DNA of 21,775 nucleotides from NCBI GenBank assembly GCA_041655255.1, contig JBBAFS010000023.1, positions 1 to 21,775 of the forward strand. Reading direction: 5' to 3'. Positions within the stretch are counted from its first letter, which is position 1. Every line of letters begins with the position of its first letter. The notes below the pieces were generated by a model. It worked only from the letters and a program-made list of their open reading frames with translations, made no database searches and was not told the origin of the DNA. The DNA comes from JBBAFS01 sp041655255. Its GTDB lineage: Bacteria; Spirochaetota; Spirochaetia; Sphaerochaetales; Sphaerochaetaceae. Made by a program: the position numbers and the translations under genes. Below, piece after piece: positions 16,219-21,775 of this stretch.

Positions 16219-17121
16219 ATGGTAATACAAGAGGCAGCAGGGCACACAAAAAAAGCTCTCTCCTACTCGATTCGACACTTTGATGGACCTTTAGATTTCT
16301 TACTTCATTTAGTAGAAAAGGCCCAAATTAATATCTATGATATCCCCATTAGTGAAATTACTGATCAATTTCTCCACTATTTAGAAGTGGCTAGTAAACT
16401 CGATTTAGATGATTTAACTGAGTTTTATGCAATGGCAGCTCATTTAATTTATATGAAAAGTCGATTACTAATCCCATCGGATGATACTGATGATGAAGAT
16501 TTTGAATTTAATGAATTACGAAGTGAATTAGTAGAAAAGTTACTTGATTACCAAAAATTTAAACGATACACAGCACTGTTAGCCGATACAAACCACCGAG
16601 GGGAGTTATTTATTCAGCGAAAGAAAAACCAGTTTATGCTCCCTTTTGAAGATCAAGAGCTCTGGAGTGGGGTTTCGGTGTGGAATTTATTAGAAACATT
16701 TTCAACACTCTTAAAGAGCATGAGTCATGACCATGTCTATGATATGTATGAAGAGGTTACACCTCGACAAAAACTCACCTATATGGCTGAGTTGTTTGAA
16801 AAGCATGAGGAGATCTCTTTTTTAGATATCGTAGGAGATCCACACTCTCCACTACATATCATATGTGCTTTTTTAGCTATTTTAGATGCGGTAAAATGGT
16901 CTATGATTACGATCTTTCAACACCAACTCTTTGGAGACATTGTCATACGTAAGAAAGATGATTTTGATGTGGAATCAATTGTGAGTACCGAATATGACGC
17001 TTCTTACGATATGTTCTTAGAACAGGAACAAGAGAAAGTTACTGAGCCAACTCCACTGTTGGAAGAAGATGATCAACAAAATAATCACTATGATATAGAA
17101 ATTGAGTTAGAGGAAAATTGA
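16219..17121 (+). CDS. scpA: Segregation and condensation protein A (kleisin)
   Basis: Kleisin subunit that bridges the SMC heads with ScpB in chromosome condensation and segregation. The family signature is clear near the N-terminus: FDGPLDFLLHLVEKAQINIYDIPISEITDQFLHYL at about 21-55. LTEFYAMAAHLIYMKSRLLIP follows, and the C-terminal part resembles the winged-helix SMC-contacting region (about 185-250). The 300-residue length is above the usual 240-260, mainly because of an acidic Glu/Asp/Gln-rich tail of about 45 residues. The ATG at 16219 is the first possible start after an in-frame stop at 16198 and has no ribosome binding site. The stop overlaps scpB by one base. Confidence 0.93.
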   Translation: MVIQEAAGHTKKALSYSIRHFDGPLDFLLHLVEKAQINIYDIPISEITDQFLHYLEVASKLDLDDLTEFYAMAAHLIYMKSRLLIPSDDTDDEDFEFNELRSELVEKLLDYQKFKRYTALLADTNHRGELFIQRKKNQFMLPFEDQELWSGVSVWNLLETFSTLLKSMSHDHVYDMYEEVTPRQKLTYMAELFEKHEEISFLDIVGDPHSPLHIICAFLAILDAVKWSMITIFQHQLFGDIVIRKKDDFDVESIVSTEYDASYDMFLEQEQEKVTEPTPLLEEDDQQNNHYDIEIELEEN

Positions 17122-17687
17122 TGAGTCACACGTTATTATCTTTAGAGGCTCGTCTCATTGAAGTGTTTCTCTTTTTAGAAAATGAGCCGTTGTCCTTAGA
17201 ACAATTAAAGCGATTTACTCAACTGGAAGATGAAGTATTGTTAGAAGCATTAGATGAGTTAAAAGAGTACTGGGCAAAGCATATGCACGGCTTAGACTTA
17301 GTTGAAACATTAAATCACTGGGGCTTTACCCCCTCAAGTGATCTTCATGAGAGATTAAGAGTAGGGTATGGAAAAAAAGTTGATCGCCGATTATCTAAAG
17401 CAGCACTAGAGACTTTAGCTATTATTGCCTACTCTCAACCAGTCACCCGACGAGAAATAGAGAATATTCGTGGTGTTGCTAGTGATAACATTCTTAGAGT
17501 GTTACGTGAAAGAGAGTACGTTGTCGTTGTAGGGAAAAAGCCAGTCCCTGGAGCACCCTCACTGTTTGGAACAACTAAAAAGTTTCTTCTTGAGTTCAAC
17601 CTCCGTTCCATAAAGGATTTACCAACACTCTCTGAAGTTGACCAACAACGATTTATTCACCAAGAGGAGCTTTTTGATGAGCAGTGA
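17121..17687 (+). CDS. scpB: Segregation and condensation protein B
   Basis: Dimeric winged-helix partner of ScpA in the SMC complex. In the 188-residue product the second winged helix is unmistakable: LSKAALETLAIIAYSQPVTRREIENIRGV, then ILRVLREREYVVVVGKKPVPGAPSLFGTTKKFLLEFNL and DLPTL. The start ATG overlaps the scpA stop (TGATG), with GAGG at 17110-17113 as the ribosome binding site; a TTG one codon earlier is less likely. The 3' end overlaps the rluB start by 11 bases. scpA-scpB-rluB is a common order, seen for example in Firmicutes and other phyla. Confidence 0.95.
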   Translation: MSHTLLSLEARLIEVFLFLENEPLSLEQLKRFTQLEDEVLLEALDELKEYWAKHMHGLDLVETLNHWGFTPSSDLHERLRVGYGKKVDRRLSKAALETLAIIAYSQPVTRREIENIRGVASDNILRVLREREYVVVVGKKPVPGAPSLFGTTKKFLLEFNLRSIKDLPTLSEVDQQRFIHQEELFDEQ

Positions 17688-18405
17688 TTTTCCCATGCGT
17701 TTACAACTCTACTTAGCCCGTAGTGGCTATGGCTCTCGCCGCTTTTGTGAAACTCTTATTACCGAAGGGAGAGTAAGAGTCAATACTGTGAAAGTAACTA
17801 CCTTAGGTACTAAAGTAGAGCAAGACGATGTGGTTACTGTTGATCATCAATTAGCAGAAGTCTCTGATCAAAAGTTTTATTATGCACTGAATAAACCTCG
17901 AGGGTATGTGTCAAGTAATTACGATCCTAATGAGACGGCTTTTGCTCGTGACTTAATTGATGTACCTCATCAACACTATTTGTTTCATGTCGGTCGGTTA
18001 GACAAAGACTCTAGTGGCCTTATCCTGTTTACTAATGATGGAGAAGCAGCCCAAATTATAACCCACCCAAAGTACGAGATTGAAAAAGAGTACTATGTGA
18101 CAACTAAAGAGATTATACAAAGAGCTCATTTGGAAGAAGCACTCAAAGGGGTCTATATCGATAGTCAACGCCCGTACACTATTAGGCGTTTTGCCTTAGA
18201 GGGGAAAAGACAAGTACGTATTACCCTTACGGAAGGGAAAAATAGAGAAATTAGAAAGATATTAGACCACTATGGCTATACCGTACAAAAGCTCATTCGC
18301 CTCCGTATTGGCTCTTTATTACTAAAGAACTTGCAACCTGGAAGATACAGAGCTGTCTCTAAAGGGGAAATTGCCCGACTGTTAAGGGAGGCTCAACATG
18401 GTTAA
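17677..18405 (+). CDS. rluB: rRNA pseudouridine synthase, RluB/RsuA family
   Basis: Forms pseudouridine in rRNA; in RluB this is in the peptidyl-transferase-region helix of 23S rRNA, in RsuA position 516 of 16S. An N-terminal S4 RNA-binding domain is visible (RLQLYLARSGYGSRRFCETLITEGRV, 8-33). The catalytic domain has GRLDKDSSGLILFTNDGE with Asp109, the essential residue, and the closing block LTEGKNREIRKILDHYGY. Length is 242. I chose the ATG at 17677 because AGGAG lies at 17665-17669, seven bases upstream; an ATG at 17695 is possible. The position beside scpB favours RluB, but the exact target cannot be read from sequence. Overlaps scpB by 11 bases and cmk/rpsA by 8. Confidence 0.88.
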   Translation: MSSDFPMRLQLYLARSGYGSRRFCETLITEGRVRVNTVKVTTLGTKVEQDDVVTVDHQLAEVSDQKFYYALNKPRGYVSSNYDPNETAFARDLIDVPHQHYLFHVGRLDKDSSGLILFTNDGEAAQIITHPKYEIEKEYYVTTKEIIQRAHLEEALKGVYIDSQRPYTIRRFALEGKRQVRITLTEGKNREIRKILDHYGYTVQKLIRLRIGSLLLKNLQPGRYRAVSKGEIARLLREAQHG

Positions 18406-20812
18406 ACCAACAGGGTTTGTAGTTGCTATAGATGGTCCTGCAGGGGTAGGTAAAAGTAGTGTTGCCCACTTAATTGCTCAAAAGTTAGACTTTTATTATC
18501 TCAATTCAGGTAATTTTTATCGTGCTATTACCTATAATCTATTACAACAGGGACTCGATCCTACCGATGAGAATGTTGTTTTGGAAGTAGCTAAAACAAC
18601 ACTCCCGAGTATTATAGATGGGCGGTTAACATTAGATGGAAATGATATTGAAGATCAGTTACATACCCATCAAGTAGATCAATATGTCGCCCAACACTCA
18701 GCTATTATTCCACTAAGGGAGATAGTGAATGAACAACTCAGAGCTTTAGCTCAACATGGGCTGAATATCGTGTGTGAAGGGCGTGATATTACCACCGTAG
18801 TATTTCCCCATGCCCAAGCTAAATTTTACATTGATGCAACTGCTGAAGAGCGGGCGAAACGACGTTACTTACAACACCCAGGCGAAGCAGAGTATCAAGA
18901 GATTTTAGACTCAATTCAAATAAGGGATGAAATTGACAAAAACAAGGCAGTAGGGGCTTTAAAGAGGGCCAAAGATGCCACCTATATAGATAGCTCACAC
19001 TTGACCATAGAAGAAGTTTATGAGAAAGTGTTATCTGTTATATTCAGCCGTTTAAACGGTCAAAATTCGGATCAGGAGAGGGAAGTGGAAGATAATAAAG
19101 AAGTGTTAAACACACAAGAAGAACCACAAAAGAGTTCAGATATGCAGAGTGTTATGCAGGAACACTATTTAAAATCTCTTGATGAAATTGAAGACGGTCA
19201 ACTCGTTACCGGTACTGTAGTTCAGGTCAATAATGAGTATGTGTTTGTGGATGTGGGGTATAAATCTGAAGGTCGAATTAGCCTAGAAGAGTTTCCCACT
19301 GTTCCCGCCGTCGGCGACGAAGTCAAGGTCATGATTGTCAACAAAGAGGGGAGAGGCGGTCAAATCGTTATCTCTAAAAAACGCGCTGACATCAAAGAAC
19401 GGACAGAGGTGCTTAAAGAAGCAGCTGCTCAACGTTCACCAGTTATGGGTAAATTTATTAAAGTTATTAAAGGCGGATTTGAAGTCGACCTTGGTAATGA
19501 ATTCATCGGTTTTTGTCCTTTATCAAAAGCAGATGTGATGAGAGTGGAAGATCCTGAAACTCTTATTGGTATTGCCGACTACTTTATTATAGATAAATTC
19601 CATACAGGAACACGCTTAAAGAGTGTTGTTTCTCGCAGAGAATACCTAGAAAAGAAAATTAAAGAGAATAAAGAGAAATTCTTCACTTCTGTAAAAATTG
19701 GGGATGTCGTTGAAGGGAGTGTTAAAAGCTTTACAAGCTTTGGTGCTTTTATCGACTTAGGTGGATTTGATGGACTACTTCATATTAACGATATGAGTTG
19801 GGGTCACGTCACAAAACCAAAAGATTTTGTGAAAAAAGGTGAAACAATTCAACTCAGACTGATTAACATTGATCCAGCAAGCCAAAAAATTAACTTATCA
19901 CTGAAGCATATGCAAGAAGATCCTTGGAACCACTTCGAAACTAAATATGGTGTTGATGATGTGGTGAAGGCTCCAGTGACAAAGATTACCTCTTTTGGTG
20001 TCTTCATTGAGATCGAGCCTGGTATTGAAGGCTTAGCCCATATTAGTGAACTCTCATGGACCAAACGAATTAACGATCCTAAAGAGTTATTATCATTAGG
20101 CGATGTTGTTGAGGCTAAAATCCTTGGATACGATCTTGATAAAAAAAGAGTCAGCTTAGGATTAAAACAACTTGAAGAGAACCCTTGGAATACTATTGAA
20201 GAGCGTTACCCAATGGGTAAAACACTCACCAAGCCTGTTGTGAAAATCACAAATAGTGGAGCATTTATTAATCTTGAAGATGGTATTGATGGATTTTTAC
20301 ACCTCGATGATATCTCTTGGACGAAAAAAGTTCGTAACATGAACGAGTTTTGTAAAGAAGGTGATGTGATTGACGTTGTGGTAACACGAGTCGATTCACA
20401 AACTCGTCACATTCGTCTTGGGGTAAAACAACTCGAAGGTAACCCATGGCAAACCCTCAGACAAGATTATCCAAAAGGGTCTGTTATTAGTGGCGAAGTT
20501 ACCAACGTTACCGATTTTGGAGTATTTGTCCGAGTTCTTGGTGACATTGAAGGACTCATTAGTAAATACAACCTTATTGGACCAGATGATGAGTATACCG
20601 ATGAAGTGTTAACAAAATTCAAAGTAGGGGACTCAATTAACGCTGCTGTAGTGGAAATTAACCCCTCGACTCAAAAACTCTCACTCTCCATTAAAGAGAT
20701 GATTAGAAAGAGCCAAGAGTCTGAAATGAAGAAGTATATTCATGATGAAGACGATGAGGACACCTTCACTTTTGGTGATTTAATGAAATCCCGAGAGAAC
20801 AACCAAGAGTAG
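18398..20812 (+). CDS. cmk-rpsA: Cytidylate kinase fused to ribosomal protein S1
   Basis: Bifunctional protein of 804 residues. Residues 1-220 are cytidylate kinase, which phosphorylates CMP and dCMP: Walker A GPAGVGKSS at 13-21, NSGNFYRAITY in the substrate site, EGRDITTVVFP at 127-137 and a RAKRRYLQ lid block. A charged, Gln/Glu-rich linker spans about 221-260. Residues 263-770 hold six S1 (OB-fold) repeats, as in long ribosomal S1. The third to sixth start near 432, 518, 605 and 692 and carry SFGAFIDL, SFGVFIEI, NSGAFINL and DFGVFVRV signatures. The tail is acidic. Spirochaetes such as Treponema are recalled to have this fusion. GGGAG at about 18386-18390 precedes the ATG, which overlaps rluB by eight bases. 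An internal ribosome binding site lies in the linker. The frame is continuous, so this is a real fusion. Confidence 0.94.
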   Translation: MVKPTGFVVAIDGPAGVGKSSVAHLIAQKLDFYYLNSGNFYRAITYNLLQQGLDPTDENVVLEVAKTTLPSIIDGRLTLDGNDIEDQLHTHQVDQYVAQHSAIIPLREIVNEQLRALAQHGLNIVCEGRDITTVVFPHAQAKFYIDATAEERAKRRYLQHPGEAEYQEILDSIQIRDEIDKNKAVGALKRAKDATYIDSSHLTIEEVYEKVLSVIFSRLNGQNSDQEREVEDNKEVLNTQEEPQKSSDMQSVMQEHYLKSLDEIEDGQLVTGTVVQVNNEYVFVDVGYKSEGRISLEEFPTVPAVGDEVKVMIVNKEGRGGQIVISKKRADIKERTEVLKEAAAQRSPVMGKFIKVIKGGFEVDLGNEFIGFCPLSKADVMRVEDPETLIGIADYFIIDKFHTGTRLKSVVSRREYLEKKIKENKEKFFTSVKIGDVVEGSVKSFTSFGAFIDLGGFDGLLHINDMSWGHVTKPKDFVKKGETIQLRLINIDPASQKINLSLKHMQEDPWNHFETKYGVDDVVKAPVTKITSFGVFIEIEPGIEGLAHISELSWTKRINDPKELLSLGDVVEAKILGYDLDKKRVSLGLKQLEENPWNTIEERYPMGKTLTKPVVKITNSGAFINLEDGIDGFLHLDDISWTKKVRNMNEFCKEGDVIDVVVTRVDSQTRHIRLGVKQLEGNPWQTLRQDYPKGSVISGEVTNVTDFGVFVRVLGDIEGLISKYNLIGPDDEYTDEVLTKFKVGDSINAAVVEINPSTQKLSLSIKEMIRKSQESEMKKYIHDEDDEDTFTFGDLMKSRENNQE
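19036..19087 (+). promoter_or_regulatory. Possible internal start signals for free S1 within the linker
   Basis: An extended -10-like element, TGT-TATATT (19036-19044), a 12-base palindrome CCGTTTAAACGG (19048-19059), and AGGAG (19074-19078 region) five to six bases before GTG at 19085 occur in order inside the cmk/rpsA frame. The GTG is codon 230 of the fusion, exactly at the linker. Initiation here would give a 575-residue S1. No good -35 was found. The ribosome binding site is the strongest part of this claim. Confidence 0.4.
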
Positions 20813-20823
20813 TGGGGACATAG

Positions 20824-21498
20824 ATGTCAGAAAAACAAGATAAAGAGAAAGTAGGGAAGTTTGAAGAAGGCTTCGCTTCCTTACTAGGACGACATACCGA
20901 TTTCCTTATTGGACTAGGAGCATTCATTGTTATTGTAGTGGTCGCTCTGTGGATTGGTATTTCTGTCAGTAATAAGAACGCTGATAAAAACCAAGCAGCT
21001 ATTGATGCTTTAAGTGATGACTTTTATGGGTGGTATAATTCCCCCTCTGATGAAGCACTTCCTGAACATCTAGTGGATGAGTTAACTACTCTTAGTCATA
21101 AGAAAACAAGTTCTTATCCCGCTATGAAAGCAGAATATCTTTTAGGTCTTATCGCTTTTAAACAAGATACGTTTGATGATGCATTAGATCACTTTACTAC
21201 TGTGGCGTTCAATAAAAGAAGAGCCGAGAGTCATCTACAATCGCTTGCATTGTTTAATGCAGCGGTGAGTGCTGAACAACTTGGTGATAGCGCATTAGCT
21301 ATGGAGTACTACCAGGGAGTCTATGATACCTATGAAGATGCTCCTCAGCGCTCAAATGCTTTGTTTAACCTCGCAAGGTTACACGAGAGCAATGGACAAG
21401 TGGATCTTGCTAAAGCGCTCTTACAACAGCTTATCGACGAATTTGAACAAAGTGAGTTTGCTAAATTAGCTCAGTCTCGTTTAGTAATCTTACATTAA
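20824..21498 (+). CDS. Membrane-anchored tetratricopeptide repeat protein
   Basis: A 224-residue protein with a short charged N-terminus, one membrane segment at about 27-50 (FLIGLGAFIVIVVVALWIGISV) and an extracytoplasmic helical part. TPR-like repeats are visible at about 102-130 (AEYLLGLIAFKQDTFDDALDHF), 139-172 (SLALFNAAVSAEQLGDSALAMEYY) and 177-212 (ALFNLARLHESNGQVDLAKALL). The N-terminal basic/acidic mix and lack of a cleavage site suggest an N-in, C-out anchor, resembling YfgM-type proteins that assist envelope protein maturation. That functional link is an inference. GGGGA lies seven bases before the ATG. It follows cmk/rpsA by 11 bases and precedes a lipoprotein gene, consistent with an envelope role. 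I cannot give it a symbol. Confidence 0.75.
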   Translation: MSEKQDKEKVGKFEEGFASLLGRHTDFLIGLGAFIVIVVVALWIGISVSNKNADKNQAAIDALSDDFYGWYNSPSDEALPEHLVDELTTLSHKKTSSYPAMKAEYLLGLIAFKQDTFDDALDHFTTVAFNKRRAESHLQSLALFNAAVSAEQLGDSALAMEYYQGVYDTYEDAPQRSNALFNLARLHESNGQVDLAKALLQQLIDEFEQSEFAKLAQSRLVILH

Positions 21499-21500
21499 TC

Positions 21501-21517
21501 CTCCTTCTATAAAGGAG
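21501..21517 (+). promoter_or_regulatory. Hairpin covering the ribosome binding site of the terminal lipoprotein gene
   Basis: CTCCTT (21501-21506) and AAGGAG (21512-21517) form a perfect six-pair stem with a five-base CTATA loop. The right arm is the Shine-Dalgarno of the next gene, six bases before its ATG at 21524. A TTTCTT stretch follows, so a weak terminator is a second reading. Confidence 0.45.
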
Positions 21518-21523
21518 TTTCTT

Positions 21524-21775
21524 ATGAAACGGTGCCATTACACACATAACATTTTTGTTGTGTTATTTGTGGCACTGTTTTTCTTTTTAACCAGTTGTGG
21601 TATACCAACATTTTACAACTTAGATAATGAAATTATGTTCTCCGCCAATCCAAGAGCTAACTCTTTTACTATTACAGGCTTAGATGATGATCGTTACTCG
21701 ATAAAAAGTAAAATTGTCGAATATGGAGCAACAAATCCTTCGGTAAAGCTCTTTTATGTTCTCTCATCTGCTGAA
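21524..21775 (+). CDS. Putative lipoprotein, 3' end beyond window
   Basis: An open frame of 84 codons that runs to the window edge without a stop. It starts with ATG preceded by AAGGAG at 21512-21517. The N-terminus is a classic lipoprotein signal: a short basic head (MKRCHYTHN), a hydrophobic core at about 10-22, and the lipobox LTSC with Cys25 as the lipidation site, followed by Gly. The mature part seen so far (from CGIPTFYNLDNEIMFSAN) has alternating polar and hydrophobic residues and no domain I recognise. It follows the TPR protein by 25 bases and is probably cotranscribed. Product and function are unknown; that it is an exported lipoprotein is well supported. Confidence 0.75.
   Translation, partial: MKRCHYTHNIFVVLFVALFFFLTSCGIPTFYNLDNEIMFSANPRANSFTITGLDDDRYSIKSKIVEYGATNPSVKLFYVLSSAE

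Noticed and set aside
1..21775. CRISPR arrays, insertion sequences, tRNA or rRNA genes
   Set aside because: No spaced direct repeats, transposase frames, terminal inverted repeats with target duplications, cloverleaf motifs or rRNA blocks were seen by eye. A dedicated search was not possible.

Overview
This window looks like a core chromosomal segment from a spirochaete, probably Treponema-like Spirochaetales; the genus cannot be fixed from the sequence. Three things point there. GreA sits at the end of a roughly 890-residue protein with a long helical N-terminal part, a form known from Treponema and Borrelia. Cytidylate kinase is fused to ribosomal protein S1. The gene order infB-rbfA-truB-ribF-rpsO-pnp-dut-lptF-lptG-tgt matches my recollection of Treponema genomes. 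The DNA is moderately AT-rich by eye. I see no transposase, phage, CRISPR, tRNA or rRNA signals, so this is housekeeping rather than accessory DNA.

Region 1 (1-10716, plus strand) is one tightly packed run. It holds translation initiation and ribosome maturation (infB, rbfA, truB), flavin cofactor synthesis (ribF), rpsO and pnp with a strong hairpin between them, dut, the two LptF/LptG-type permease subunits, and tgt. Neighbours mostly overlap by 1-14 bases or lie a few bases apart, which suggests one or a few long transcripts. The promoter lies before the window.

Region 2 (10709-13390, minus strand) is the long GreA-type transcript cleavage factor. Its end overlaps the tgt end by 8 bases, convergently. 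Upstream is the only long gene-free stretch (13391-13923). It holds a good minus-strand promoter for greA and a plausible plus-strand promoter for the next operon.

Region 3 (13924-21775, plus strand) is rpe-dtd, recA, scpA-scpB-rluB-cmk/rpsA, a membrane-anchored TPR protein, and the start of a lipoprotein gene that runs off the window. The theme is recombination and chromosome segregation (recA, scpA, scpB), proofreading and rRNA modification (dtd, rluB), and translation (S1). It ends with envelope proteins.

I found no clearly new system. The points most worth following are: (a) a Shine-Dalgarno sequence followed by an in-frame GTG inside the cmk/rpsA fusion, which could release free S1; (b) a RibF whose riboflavin kinase half has lost its hallmark motifs; (c) a small beta-rich module with a WGIG motif buried in the long GreA; (d) a promoter placement suggesting scpA mRNA is leaderless; (e) hairpins at the rpsO-pnp junction and over the ribosome binding site of the terminal lipoprotein gene.
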